Source: Phanerodontia chrysosporium
Taxonomy: Eukaryota; Basidiomycota; Agaricomycetes; Polyporales; Phanerochaetaceae
Assembly: GCA_001910725.1 (NCBI GenBank)
Contig: MJGA01000016.1
Location: 124,001-188,000, forward strand
Reading direction: 5' to 3'
DNA length: 64,000 bases
The position numbers and the translations under genes were made by a program. Of this stretch, positions 11,101 to 23,146 are shown piece by piece (position 1 is the stretch's first letter; each line of letters starts with the position of its first letter). The notes under the pieces were generated by a model. The model had not been told where the DNA came from, ran no database searches, and saw only the letters and a list, made by a program, of their open reading frames with translations.

Positions 11101-11884
11101 TCGAGGTCGAGCGACTTCCGCATGAGACTGAACACAAGGTCCCTCTCCTTCCCAGGCTAGAAAACGAGGTAAATTGACCGTCGCACGTAAGCTACTAGCA
11201 TGTACTAACCTTACACCTCACTTGCCATAGATTGGCATCATGTACGGAAGGCATCAGGAGTCGCTGGGGTACTTCGTTCATGTCTCCCGTGTAACGAACA
11301 TTCCGCTGTCGGTAACGTTCGCTGAAGCCAGCAGCAATCTTCTGCAAGTCCTGATCATTGAGCTCACGCTCAAGATTCAGCCTTGCATTGACCGCAGCCC
11401 GCGGTGGATAGTCGCCCTCCTCGCCTTCCGCACCCTCGGCGATGAACTCATCTAGCGAGTGATGCAAGGTTAAGACGCGTCTTTAAGAGTGACGGCTGGA
11501 CCTACCGCGTCCGTACTCGTCCTCATCTTCATCCTCTTCCTCATCTTCGTCAACCTCGGCTTCTACATCGAGGAAGCGATTAACGGCAGGTCGTTTATGC
11601 CGATGCTATAAAGTGTGGTCAACCTAGCACAGTGGCGAGTAGAGGCAACACACCTTAGCCCTTTTCTTCCCACGTTCCGCACCAGGATCTTCTTCTTCTT
11701 CTTCCTCATCCTCCTCATCATCTTCGTCCTCTTCCTCTTCGTCCTCTTCGTCGTCCTCTTCATCGTCATAGTCCCTGCGCTTGTCTTTGGACTTCTTCTG
11801 TTGCGGGGCCTCCTCTTCGTACTCCTCTTCAACCTCCTCATCCTCCTCCTGGTTCATTACGGGATCCTCTTCAATGTCAGACAT
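8113..11884 (-). CDS. SPT5: Transcription elongation factor SPT5 (DSIF large subunit)
   Basis: Spt5 with Spt4 forms DSIF, which clamps RNA polymerase II and controls pausing, elongation and mRNA capping. The start at 11884 opens a very acidic N-terminal region (runs of Glu and Asp, then KKSKDKRRDYDDEEDDEED). Next comes the NGN domain (FTNRPLHILSAFQRDSLPG ... GIYPSRGINLVPIEEM). KOW modules follow: TPGSWVRIRRGKYQGDLAQV, QPGDHVEVFEGEQAGVHGTV, FKAGDHVKVMTGKNADETG and TTVQVISGPQKGIIGIVKD. The C-terminal region has many TPNPY and TPAW repeats (about 8650-9300), targets of CDK9-type kinases in the family, and a last KOW-like module (AGEDVVILYGEHKGYEAKV). The protein is about 1,100 residues, usual for Spt5, and all exons join without frame breaks. 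It is head-to-head with PIG-A, with 215 bp between the start codons. Confidence 0.96.
8650..9300 (-). repeat. SPT5 C-terminal repeat region (TPNPY/TPAW units)
   Basis: The coding strand repeats short units: TPNPY, TPAW, and further on GGATP and APTP. They are spaced roughly every 6-15 residues and resemble the phosphorylated C-terminal repeats of fungal Spt5, here with two alternating unit types. The region is divided by an intron near 8795-8840. Confidence 0.8.
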
Positions 11885-12099
11885 GGTGTTAGGATTAGTG
11901 GGAGAAGAAGAAAGAGTACAGAGAGGTCGTGGTTAGACGGAGGGACGCTCTGACCCTAACCCGAGGACGCGCTGCCTAATCTCCGGAGCGGACCCCAGCT
12001 CGAAAGCGCCTGAGGACCCCGCTCACTCGTCTACGATTCACCGCAAGCGCCTGCTAGACTAGTTCGTCCGAAACGGCGACGATGGCATGAGCTCGTTCG
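11885..12099. promoter_or_regulatory. Shared SPT5 / PIG-A promoter region
   Basis: This 215-bp region lies between two divergent start codons. It must contain the promoters and leaders of both genes. No clear TATA box is seen. Confidence 0.5.
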
Positions 12100-13918
12100 A
12101 TGATGGACCCTCTCACGATAGCGTACGTGCTATGAACTGACTAGCGGCAAAAAGCTGATGTTAGGACATTCAGAATGGTGGGTGATTTCTTCCACCCCAA
12201 TGTCGGCGGGGTGGAGAGTCATATCTACATGCTTGCCGCGAATCTCATCCGACGCGGCCACAAAGTACGCATTTATCCAGCTAGTTGTCGAAGTATCTCA
12301 TAAAAATAGGTGGTAGTAATTACCCACTCACATCCACCGTCGCGTGTCGGCGTTCGCTGGTTATTGCATGGCCTCAAGGTATATTACATACCCTTGCGAA
12401 CTATCGCTTCGTCCGCGACCCTCCCGAACTTCTTTTGTTGCCTGCCCTACTTTCGGACGATATTTATCAGAGAAGGAGTGCAACTTGTGCACGCACACGC
12501 GTCCCTCTCGAGTATGGCTCATGAAGGAATCCTGCATGCCCATCACTTCGGTATCCGAACAGTGTTCACGGATCACAGTCTCTTCGGATTTGACGACGCT
12601 GCGTCTATCCTCACAAACAAGCTACTCGAAGGGGCGTTGCGCAACGTGGACAGCGTTATTTGCGTCTCCCACACCGGACGCGAGAATACTGTTCTGCGTG
12701 CAAGATTGCTACCTGAGACAACATATGTCATCCCCAATGCGATTGTAGTCGATCAGTTCAAGCCAGCGGAAACAGAACTACCCAAAGACATTAGTAAGTA
12801 TGTTTGGGCTAGCATTAATATAAGCTTACCCCTCGTCCAGTCACCATCGTCGTCATATCTCGCCTTGCGTATCGCAAGGGCGTAGACTTACTGGTCGCAG
12901 TTGCGCCCCGCATTTGCAAGCTTTTCCCTAATGTCAAATTCCTCATCGGTATACCCCCTAATTTATAACTATGACCAGCTGCTTACTTGCGACTAAGGTG
13001 GCGATGGTCCGAAGATGATCGACCTCTTGCAGATGCGGGAGAAACACTCGCTTCAAGATCGGATCGAGCTACTGGCAGTGTCAAGCCCACCAACGTCCGA
13101 AATGTGCGCAGAAGCGGTTCTCAGTCTTGTCGTGTGGTTGACGTGCTGCGTCAGGTGCTGACACAGGGTCATATATTCCTCAACACTTCTCTCACCGAAT
13201 CCTTCGGTATCGCCATCTTGGAGGCTGCCTGCGCAGGCTTGTACGTAGTCAGCACCCGGGTCGGTGGCGTACCAGAAGTACTACCGCTGGGGAGCTTGGA
13301 ACGCAAGATGTCAGAGCTGGAGGAGCGTGAGGATCAGGTTTGTGACGGGGATGGGATGATAATGTTTGCAGCGCCAGAGGAAGATGGTATGGCAGTTGTC
13401 GATATATATGAATATTACTGAATGCTTTATCACAGATCTGATTCGTGCAACGTCACATGCCATTCGCCACGTACTGTCGGGCTCACATTCTCCACATAAG
13501 GCTCACGAACGCGTGAGAGGGTTCTATAGCTGGGAGGACGTGGCGGAGCGCACTGAACGCGTCTATGCCGATGTAATGGCAAGCGCCCCCTATGACTTTT
13601 GGACGAGGGTTAGCAGGTACGCTTTACGTGGGCTGAGCACATCCTGGTTCTGATATAAACTTGCTAGAAACATGAGTATCGGTCGCTACTTCGGCCCGAT
13701 ATTCACGATTATCTTGCTAGTGGATTGTCTCTTTTTCGCCTTCCTGGAATGGTGGCTCCCTCAGGAGGACATAGAGACGGTGGAATTACGATGGGATCCT
13801 GACCGCTACCGGAAGGTGAGCTTCCTAGGATGTCTTGTCTCTATTTTCTCATACTGTGTAGGCGGTCTCTGAACCAAACGTACCATTATTTGAGAAGCCG
13901 CCGGCATGCAGGGAATAG
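12100..13918 (+). CDS. PIG-A: GPI-GlcNAc transferase catalytic subunit
   Basis: The enzyme transfers GlcNAc from UDP-GlcNAc to phosphatidylinositol on the ER membrane, the first step of GPI-anchor synthesis (Spt14/Gpi3 in yeast). The sequence shows [89 protein letters not shown] (GT4 E-x7-E motif) and [16 protein letters not shown]-terminal hydrophobic segment near 13690-13760 should anchor the protein in the ER. A small first exon (MMDPLTIA) at 12100 joins in frame at 12174. About eight short introns are needed, giving roughly 470 residues. The frame is broken at 13074-13075 (CTGG|CAG), where one G appears missing between ELLG and SVKPTNVRN; since the gene is essential in fungi this is probably a sequence error. 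GT4 family membership and identity are clear. Confidence 0.93.
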
Positions 13919-14293
13919 AATGGCGTTCGGAGCTGAAGTGGTGTCCAGCTCACTGCACCTGACAAGCCGCTTGAACTTCCTGCCTCGAGGTTCGGGTCTA
14001 TCGCGGTTCGCCGCCAGCCTGAAAGAAGACTAACGGAAAGAACGTCGGGCCGTGCGCCACCGCGTGAACGGTTGTCCTTTATCAAGCAATTGCTTTCGAC
14101 TGTCACAAGGGCTACACCATCCAGCGCCGACGTATCTGGTCTTCTCACTTCGACTTTTTGCTGATCTTTATCCCACGTGACAAGTTGATGGGATGTATTT
14201 AAACCACGCCATACATCTTTTCTTCCTGCAACCTTCTAAACTTCCGTCGCTCCGCAAAATTTGAGGCTGCGCGGCTTTTCGCGGAGGGCAGCC

Positions 14294-16319
14294 ATGCAGA
14301 ACGACAAAATCGCCCCTGCATGTCGCGGAGACGTTCATGATGAAGAGAAGGTATGGGACGTCCCGGCGCTTGACAAGAATTCGTCAGAATCACCTCTGGC
14401 GTCCAAAGCTCAAGCAGACACTTTCCGCCCCCTCGAGCGGATTACATATTTCTTGACTCGCTATGGCATAGAAACTACTGGGTACGGTTGGGAGTCTTTC
14501 CTCTGATCCTCAAATCACCTCACGAGACCGTCAGAATCGACCCAATACCGCTGGACTCACGGACAGACAGTCGACTGTTCCAAATGTTCTTTGTCTGGTT
14601 CTCCGCAAACTTGAATGTTCTTGGGTACGCGGATTGATATGTATGTACAGGAACAGAGTTGACAAGTTATTTCCTCGTATAGACTAGGCACTGGAGCGGC
14701 TGGGCCTGCGTTCTTTGGCCTCGGTGTGAAACAGTCTCTGGTTATCTTACTGGTTGTCGATATCATGTAAGAATCCATTTCTATCTTCACTGAACATCTG
14801 CTGAACACGGAGGATTGCTAGATCGTGTGCTATTCCAGCGTATTTTGCAGTCTTCGGACCCAAATTGGGCATGCGGTCTATGGTGCAAGCTAGATACTCA
14901 TGGGGGTAAGTGATCGTTTATAATTATCTTCAGAAACTCATAGCAACTAGCTACTGGCCTGCGATGCTACCTGCAGCTTTGAATGTGTTTTCGATGCAAG
15001 GATTCTTGATCCTAAACTGTATTATCGGTGGACAAACCCTCGCAAGTGTATCATCTCACCTAGATGACACCCTCGGGATCGTCATCATTGGCTTAATCTC
15101 TCTTGCGGTAAGTGCTACAAACTCTGGCTCGTATCCTATTCATGAATAGGCCTGTTATTAGGTGACGTTCTGTGGCTATCGGGTCATTCACTGGTACGAA
15201 AGTGCCGCATGGATCCCGAATGTCATTACCTTCATTATCATGCTCGGAGTCGGTGGCAAGCACTTGACGAACGCCCCTGCAACCGGCCCTGTTACGGCAT
15301 CGACGGTTATCACATTTTCCACGACGACTGCTCGAGTGTTATCAGCTGGTGCACGATGACTCCAGACTACGGGGTGTATCATAACCACACGACGTCAAGG
15401 TAAACCGATCGCTATGAGCCTATTTCTCCGCCACTTCTCACTGATGTTCCTACCTTCTACAGTCTGCGTATATTCATGTATACGTACTTGGGTTTCTTCT
15501 CGGCCAGCGTGCGTGTCCCTATTCTCTTCCTCTACCCAGAGCCAACGGCCCACTGGCAAACCAGCTGACCGCCCATTACCTCGGCGCCGTGTTTGCCGCT
15601 TCTGCCACGACTGTGCCATCCTGGGAGGCAGGTTTCGACAACGGTAACAGCGTCGGCGGGCTCATCGAGGCTGTCCTCACGCCCCTCGGCGGCTTCGGCA
15701 AGTTCCTCACAGTGCTACTCGCACTGTCTATCCCAAGTGCTTGTGCTCCGACGATGTACACGTTTTCGAGCAGCTTCATGACTGTGGCAAACGTGTTCGC
15801 GAAGATCCCGCGATGGGTCTACGTCGTCATCTCAGAAGGAATGTGAGTGGTTTGGGTTTATCGCCCGGTACGGCGCAGAGTTGTTGATGCTCTGCTAGCC
15901 TGATACCCGTAGCTATCGTGGGAGCAACGCACTTCTACGACACCTTTGTGGACGTCATCAGTAGGTTGTTCCACTTGTCTGGCGCTACCTCTCTGACGAT
16001 CCTAGGCATCATCGGGTATTGGTCATGCGTCTTCGCTGTCATCATCCTCACCGAACACTTTGTTTTCCGTTGCGGCACCTGGGAGTCTTATGACCTCGAC
16101 ATCTGGAACCACTCATCCCGCCTACCGCCTGGCCTAGCCGCACTGCTGGCCTTCCTGTGCGCGTTCGGTGTGATCATACCTTGCATGTCGCAAGCGTGGT
16201 ACACGGGCCCGATCGCAAACTCCGGGACAGGCGACATTGGGATTTTGGCGGGGTCTGCTGTTGCATTCATTGTTTATCTGGGCTTGAGGGCACTCGAGAA
16301 ATCTGCATCAGGGAGGTAG
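14294..16319 (+). CDS. NCS1-family purine/cytosine permease
   Basis: Plasma-membrane proton symporter for cytosine/purines or related nucleobases (Fcy2-like, NCS1 family). The hydrophilic N-terminus leads to RPLERITYFLTRYGIETTG, GIDPIP, then helices such as MFFVWFSANLNVLGLGTGAAGPAFFGLG, GPKLGMRSMVQARYSWGY, FSMQGFLILNCIIGGQTL, VTFCGYRVIHWYES, and later NSVGGLIEAVL, FGKFLTVLLALSIPSACAPT, FSSSFMTVANVF and WESYDLDIWNHSSRLPPGLA. These are hallmark segments of the fungal family, about 520 residues with 12 expected helices. About eight introns are used. The frame breaks near 15331 (GCTCGAG), where one base seems missing before SSVISWCTMTPDYGVYHNH. The joining of exons at about 15500-15560 is uncertain, with a very short possible intron. 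An alternative start in the same frame lies upstream, but Met 14294 is preferred. Confidence 0.9.
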
Positions 16320-16423
16320 TTGCATAAGTTAATTTTTGGGGTCATATTCCATGTGAAGACAGCACTTGCGAAGTCCGATTATTGTTACAGAAAGCGACAA
16401 AAGGCGAAGAGGAAAACACACGG

Positions 16424-17387
16424 CTAGTCGCCCAACCTCCGACCAGAGCCCCAGCTGTGCCCGCCCGAAGTGCTCGCAGGCTCCTCACGACGCCTTGGAG
16501 GGATGACGTGCACACCCCCGCTTCCACCTGTGGCGCTGCCTCCTGGGCGTCCAGGTCCGTCGATCATGTTGCGCATCCACGTCGGGGCAGAGGCCCACTC
16601 GCGGAGCGTGCGAGTATCATGGACGAGCCACCACCACAGGTGTCCGACGACGGCTCCCGTGACGCTTGTGGCGGCGGCTTGAGGGCCAGCCATGATGAGG
16701 TCGAGCGCAATAAGCGCGTACGGGAAGTAGATGACGGGCATGGTGATGAGCCCGAAGAGCGAAGTGCGTGAGCCTGGAGGCGCAAGACGCGAGGAGAGGT
16801 AGGTGAGGCACACCAGCAGCGGGCGTGCGTGCACGAATGTGCGGAGGGGAATGTTGAGGGTCTGGAAGGAGAGTCGGAATGCGTCGGTGGAAGCCTGTTG
16901 GAATGTACTCACAAGAATGGCTGCGGCCGCGACAAGCAGCTGCCAAGCGTAGTCCGAGGAACGCGCTTGGTAAGTTACCGAAGACTCCAACTGGTCAGAG
17001 TTACGGCTGCCACGCCAGGTCAGCGTCTTAGAGAGAGACAGATTTGCATGCGACGCACTAGAGCATGATGAAGTCGAAGAGGTAGTTCAGACCGGAGCCT
17101 GGAAGTAAAAAAGGTTAGCAAGGCGTGTATCTCGGATCGCCACAAAGCATACCTCCTAGGAAGAAGCTGGTGAATACTCGCCAGACCTACATACGTGGTA
17201 AGCAGGGTGTGCCAAGAAGAGGGTCTATGGAACACACCTCTAGCCTCTGAGTTACAAGCTCCTTCACGAATATCACTTTATATGGAGACACAAGTTGCAG
17301 CATCACCGGTACTGAAACCGCGAGCGAGGACCCGCATAGGAAGCGGGTCACTGGCGGTATCTTGCGAATTTCGTCCATGAACGACAT
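16424..17387 (-). CDS. Derlin (Der1-like ER membrane protein)
   Basis: Derlins are inactive rhomboid-fold proteins in the ER membrane that help move misfolded proteins to the cytosol for proteasomal degradation (ERAD). The start MSFMDEIRKIPPVTRFLCG at 17387, then LEVWRVFTSFFLGG (the conserved WR motif), SGLNYLFDFIML and several hydrophobic segments (LLVCLTYLSSRLAPPG, MPVIYFPYALIALDLIM, GAVVGHLWWWL) fit the family well. The GAVVG piece matches the GxxxG helix motif. The C-terminal tail after helix 6 is hydrophilic and rich in Pro, Gly and Arg (PPRRREEPASTSGG). Length is about 250 residues, normal for Derlins. Four short introns are needed. It is divergent from the SPATA20-like gene, with about 257 bp between starts. 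Confidence 0.93.
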
Positions 17388-17644
17388 CGTTGAAGAGTTG
17401 GTGGGTAGACAGACGCAGTGGATAGGAGTACGAAGGTCAAGCCAAGTAGTGTATAGGACGCGGGACTAGAAGAGACGAGAAAGTTGAAGCGTCCATCAGG
17501 ACACGTATCGTGTCGCGTTCAGAACCCTAACCCTAAATCAGGAGTAGGGTCACGCTGAGTTCACCGTCGATCGTGTGATGGAGTGCTGCAGATCCACCAC
17601 AGCGAACTGCTCACAAACCCCCGCGCACTCGCGGACACCATGCA
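17388..17644. promoter_or_regulatory. Divergent promoter, Derlin / SPATA20-like
   Basis: This gap between two divergent start codons contains two telomere-type units in tandem (AACCCTAACCCTAA, 17523-17536), resembling the telo-box found in some fungal and plant promoters. No TATA box is obvious. Confidence 0.45.
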
Positions 17645-20600
17645 ATGCACTTTGCACGAAGTTTCTTCAAGACCGTCTCTATAAGAGCCGCAGGACATTC
17701 TCGATATACCTCACGTTCAGTTTATAGCCGTCTCCGTACTAGAAACGGCCAGGTACCCGTACACCCTCTTCTCCCTATTCTCATAGCACAGATGAGCACG
17801 AACGCCAGCACAACTCGGGGTGGCGGAGGTCGCCATCTGAATCGATTGGCCAAGGCCAAGAGTCCATATCTGTTGCAGCACGCAGAGAATCCAGTACGAC
17901 ATACTCATATACTTGCACATCTGAACCCTAGCTTACTCCGTTTGACAGGTGGATTGGTACGAATGGGAGCCAGAGGCTTTTGAGAAGGCCAAGCGCGAGG
18001 ACAAGCCTATATTCCTGTCTGTAGGCTATTCTGCATGCCACTGTACGTGCGTCTCGACGTACAAAATGCTCTGATCATCGAGCTCTACCGGACAGGGTGT
18101 CATGTGCTTGCCCACGAGAGCTTCGAGGACGAGGTGACTGCGAAGCTCATGAACGAGCGCTACGTCAATATCAAGGTAGGGCAGAACCCGTGCATATCTG
18201 CTTGGTGTTAAAGAACGGTCTTGTACATAGGTTGACAGAGAAGAACGACCCGATGTCGACCGTCTGTACATGACCTTCCTCCAAGCTACTTCAGGTGGCG
18301 GAGGTTGGCCGATGTCCGTTTGTGAGTGATAGTCGTGCACAAGGGCCAGGCACTGGTTGATGAAGTTGACATCCTGTAGGGCTCACTCCTGACTTACATC
18401 CTTTCTTCGCCGGGACTTATTTCCCGAAGGGCCAGTTCAGACAAGTGCTGACGAAGCTAGCTGACTTGTATGTGACACTGTCGTATCGTGGATGTGTGTC
18501 TGAACATCGTCGAACAGCTGGGAGGAAGACAAGGAACGTCTCATTCAGAGTGGCAAGGAGATCATCGAGCAAATGAAGAGCGGCTCGGAGGCATGTTCAC
18601 GCACCAACTATGTCCCGACTAGCGCTCACGATGTGTAGTAGATGGCACCCAGTCATTCGCATCTCGCAATTCCTACATTGGCGGTACAAGTCTACAAGAG
18701 ATTGGAGCGGTCGTTCGACGATGTGAACGGCGGCTTCGGAAGCTCCCCAAAGTTCCCATCTCCGTCACAGACCATCCACCTCCTCTCCCGGTTAGCCGCT
18801 TTGTACAGCAAGGATGAGAAGCTGAAGCACGAAGCGCAGACGGCTCTCGAAATGGCGGTGCGAACCATGGTCAAGATATATAATGGAGGTATACGCGACG
18901 TCGTTGGAGGTGGATTCTCGAGGTACTCGGTTGACAACCGTTGGCATGTTCCACATTGTACGTCCCCTCAGAGATCAACATGCAGAGGCCGATTCTCAAC
19001 CGACAATCCACTTCACAGTCGAGAAGATGCTGTAATTGCCGTCCATATCGCCTTCTGCGCCGACGCCGCTGACTACAGCGATGCTTAGTTACGACGAAGC
19101 CCAGTTACTGTCTTCGGCACTCGAACTGGCCCAGCTTCTACCCACTAACTCAGCTGACCGCAAGACCCTAGAGGCAATGGCAAACGATATAATCAATTAC
19201 GTTTATCGGGACCTGCGCAGCCCTGGTGGCGGGTTCTACAGCGCTGAAGACGCGGATTCTCTCCCTTCGAACGATAGCACCGTCAAGAAAGAAGGCGCAT
19301 TCTATGTGTGGACAGCCGCGCAACTCGATGAACTCCTTGTGGATGACTCGGAATTGTTCAAATTCCATTACGGTGTCAAGGAGAACGGAAATTGCGACCC
19401 TCGCCATGATGTGCAGGGCGAGCTAAAGGGTCAGGTGCGCTATAACACATATTACGCTGCCCTGAAGTCTAAGTTCAATCGTTACACATCAGAATGTACT
19501 TTATGTCGCTCATACCCTCGAGGAGACGGCCAACAAGTTCGGTATCCCGAATGAACAAGTACAGGCCACACTAGACAAGTGTCTAGCTCGCTTGAAGGAA
19601 CACCGGGACAAGCACAGACCGAGGCCGCACCTTGACGATAAGATCCTGACATGCTGGAATGGACTCATGGTTCGTCATGTCCCTCGCTGCAGCCTGTAAC
19701 TCTAACGGTCATCGTGATTGGTTTCGATGAAGATTTCCGGGCTCGCGAAGGCGTCTGAGGTGCTTGAAGGGCGGGCCAACGCTACACTCGTGCTTGCGGA
19801 GCAGTCCGCGGCGTTCATCAAGAAGAACCTTTACGATGAGAAGACTGGCGAACTGCGGCGGAGCTATCGCGAAGGGCCGGGCCCAACTGGCCAAGCCGAC
19901 GACTATGCCTTCTTGGTTCAGGGCTTGCTCGATTTATACGAGGCAAGCGGCAAGGAAGAATATGTCACATGGGCCATTCGCCTCCAGGAAAAGCAAGATG
20001 AGCTGTTTTATGACGAGGAAGGAGGCGGGTACTTCGCTTCGGCACCCGATCCGCACATCCTCGTCCGCATGAAGGATGCTCAGGTGAGTACCCCAATACA
20101 CCACAAAGAAGGCAAGAATTTAACTACCTATGTTCGCAGGATGGAGCGGAGCCAAGCGCAGTGTCTATCACCCTGTACAACCTGAACCGGCTAGCGCACT
20201 TCGCCGAGGATCGCCACGTAGAGTATCAGGCAAAGGCACAAAGCATCCTCCGGTCGAACTCGCAGCTGCTCGAACATGCGCCCTTCGCGTTGGCGACCAT
20301 GGTCAGCGCGGCCCTGATTGCGGAGCGCGGATACAGGCAGGTGTGTGTCGTGTGACCGATCTGCGTGCGGGCCAGCCCTCCTAACTCTCTTGTGCGCGCA
20401 GTTCATCGTGTCCGGCGATGCAGGTAGCCCAGACACGGCCGCGTTCCTACAGGCCATCCGGCAGGCGTTCGTCCCGAACCGTGTGCTCGTGCATCTTGAC
20501 CCTGCCCGTCCGCCGCGCGAGCTCGCGAAGCTGAACGGCACACTGCGAGCGCTCATTGACGACCCGAACAACGCGCGGCCGAATGTCCGCGTCTGCGAGA

Positions 20601-20653
20601 ACTTCACCTGTGGCCTGCCTATCTATGACCCCAAAGACTTCAAGCTTGCGTGA
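17645..20653 (+). CDS. SPATA20/YyaL-type thioredoxin-domain protein
   Basis: This family (DUF255) joins a thioredoxin-like domain to an (alpha/alpha)6-barrel similar to sugar epimerases; the biochemical role is not firmly known. Met 17645 opens an Arg/Ser-rich, acid-poor leader ([20 protein letters not shown]), consistent with a mitochondrial presequence; a second Met ([13 protein letters not shown]) could start a cytosolic form. The core follows: [58 protein letters not shown] (CxxC active site, split by an intron near 18043), [18 protein letters not shown] and [12 protein letters not shown]. Later come [69 protein letters not shown] and [12 protein letters not shown]. Some ten introns are needed and all joins I checked stay in frame, giving about 800 residues, like human SPATA20. 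Confidence 0.93.
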
Positions 20654-21560
20654 GATGGCGAAGGCAGGACGTGTGGCCTCGCAGCGCAGATCAGGAAGTG
20701 ATAGCAGTAATCACGCAGGAGAGAACCCGAATGTACTATAGCGAACTGTGAAACGGCCCTGTATCCCTGTAGTATCAAACGCAACTTAGATTCGTCCCGC
20801 ACGAGTAATGGTGTTATCTGTCCGACTGTCGTTCGTCGGCTTACTGGGCTGCGAACAGACCCGTGACATCCAGCTGCAGCTTGCTGACGCGGACGCTATC
20901 GGTGTCGTAAATCTCAATAGTTCAGACGCGACCCATGTTATCAGATGGCCGGGGCGGAAGCTGTCCCTGACATGCAGCGGCCCTCAGCCCCACCGTGCAC
21001 ATATGCCACTGGGCGTACATCGCTACATACGCCTGGATCACACCCGCCGCGGAACGCAACGCCAGTGTCGAGCGACCAATTGAGAAAGCCAAACCGCCTG
21101 TCTCGGGACTGGCTGATGGTGCCGGTGCGGGAGCGGTGGCCAGACGGAGGCGCAATGAGCCCTCCCTCCCGAGAAGACACCCCCGCCTCGTGCCTGATTG
21201 TAGCCCGATAGAAAAGGGCAAGTCGTGCTCCGAATGGCAGGTCCGGCTGCCGTGCCCGGGCGGCCAGCGTGTGGCCTCTGATTGCCCCGAGGGAGCGTTT
21301 TGCCGAGAACGCACCCTCAAAACAAGCGCGAGGCCAGGGTGTGCATTACAGGGGCAGGCGGTAGCCTGGCATAGAGAGTGCGGGGAAGGTCCAAAGTCCT
21401 GGAGATATTATACAAAGGGGGCTGGGGCCGCCATGGGGGATGCGCTGCAAATGGAAGCACTTTTGAGCAATGATGGGGAAGGTTTGGGTGGAAATTATTC
21501 AGGGTGCCCGCTACGCTTTTCTGCGAGGGTAAGATGTTAGTTGGACGTAAGAGTAGAACG
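20654..21560. other. Intergenic stretch, 907 bp
   Basis: Long open frames exist in several frames, but none resembles a known family and none shows convincing splice structure, so they look like chance frames in GC-rich DNA. It contains the 3' ends of the two converging neighbours. Confidence 0.4.
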
Positions 21561-22347
21561 TCATGGCACTTGCAGCGCGTATTTCTTCTTCAACTCTGAC
21601 CACGGGGCAGCTGCAGCAGGGTGCTGCCGTACAAATTCACGCATGTCTTGGTCTGGAATGCGGTTAATATCCACTTCGCTCCAGTACCTTGTCATCACAA
21701 ATACTATATCTTCCGCGTCGTGCTCGGCTCGTCGACTACCCCAATACGAAATCAGCGAAGTTGATAGCCAGCCGATGCATACGTACATTACCCAGGCCTT
21801 CAGCTTGGCTCTGATGAATTCAGAAAAGGTTAAGACGGGTATGCCGGCAAGCATCGTCACAGTAGTCGCGTCGAGCCGTCTGGGACCTTCTTCTCCTGCA
21901 GGAAGAATCTCTATCTATTCAGCTGTCAGTAATGCTTTTCCAACTAAGACCATGCTCGAAGCGCTCACGTCAACTGAGGGAATAAGTCGATTATATGTGG
22001 CATGCAAGCTGCACCGTGTCAGTAACATGTGAGTGGATACTTCGGTGCGGGACACACCGGTTTGTCCAAGGTGACGACCGGGTTGACATGTCTTCGCTTG
22101 CTGCGCAAGCCTGCCGGACGCGGCGGAATGGGTGGGAGGTGCCGCCTTCGACGATACAGAAAATCTCCTGAGGCACAAGTCGGTTAAGTTCAGAGCGTAT
22201 AGGCGCAGCACGTACGTTGCAGTGGGGCGCACCCGCAAGGACCGCGACGACGAAGTCACCGTGAAAGGCATGAGGAATGCCAGCTGCAAGAAGCAATGCA
22301 TGCAACGCAGCGGCAGCCTCAAGCAGGCGGCGGGTCTCGTGTACCAT
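21561..22347 (-). CDS. Conserved fungal protein, nucleotidyltransferase-like
   Basis: Exons join to a protein of about 195 residues: MVHETRRLLEAAAALHALL, then GIPHAFHGDFVVAVLAG, EIFCIVEGGTSHPFRRVRQA, NRLHATYNRLIPSVDIEILP, GEEGPRRLDATTVTMLAGIP, LTFSEFIRAKLKAW, IRRAEHDAEDIVFVMTRYW and EVDINRIPDQDMREFV. The layout (a pocket like AFHGDF, later acidic residues in DIEI, and a helix with KAW and HDAEDI) recalls minimal nucleotidyltransferase folds. I infer that fold from these patterns; no activity is shown. Four introns of about 45-57 nt with GT..AG ends are needed. The conserved join WVI-RRAEHD uses an intron near 21730-21785. Confidence 0.7.
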
Positions 22348-23104
22348 GATGGTGGTGAGTGAACAAAGGACAGCGGCCTGGTGCGCAAGCTATGCAATAG
22401 CACCAGTCATGACGCAAATTTAGGAAGGAAGGAGAGGCAGGGACGGGAGAGTGCCATTGAGGCTATAGCCGAGGGAGGGATAGCGCCTGATGAGAGCTTG
22501 CCGAGAGACTGCGGGACCTAGAGCGCATTCCTACAGGGATTTGGCAGGCAGAGATCGCCGACAGCACGTTCACGCAGATGCGACCATATTGAGGCCGCAA
22601 ATCAATGCAGAACTGGGGCAAGAGGTCACATGGCATGAAGAGATACAGAGACATCTTGGGGACAGCGGAGAAATCCCATAGAGTCTCAGGAGGAGAGACT
22701 TTATTCAACGGCCGTAACCACATGCTGAGGACCTCGATGTCTTCGTGATTATGCGCCCATCGAGTCAAGACGGCGCCCAAGCCGGGGCATGGCCGCGCTT
22801 TGGAGGGTCAGGTAAATTCTACACCGCAGAAAGTGAGACAAATTGACGGCGGAAAGTAGGCGTACGGGTGGTAGGGGCCGTCCGGCGTGGATCAGCAGGC
22901 AACCGGCCGGCTGTGAGACTGGTGCTGGACTCGACCAAGGTGTGGCACGCTGTCCTGGCTCAGAAACGGCAAGTGATCCCGTCCACGTGGCTCAGGCGCC
23001 CGGGGCGCTAACGGCGAACATTTCGTCGGGGGCGTCGAAGGGCAGCTCCCATCCTTGCGCTCGACGTCGACGGCGATACCTTCACGGCTGACGAGCAACG
23101 CTGC
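22348..23104. other. Intergenic stretch between divergent genes, 757 bp
   Basis: It lies between the nucleotidyltransferase-like gene (minus) and MRS2 (plus). No gene or repeat is recognised. Promoters and leaders of both are expected here. Confidence 0.4.
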
Positions 23105-23146
23105 ATGCTTGTCTCGCTGGGGCTAACGCTGTCTGCAAGCCATGTA

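Noticed and set aside
20654..21560. Several long open frames on both strands
   Set aside because: No family features, no consistent splice sites; GC-rich DNA gives such frames by chance.
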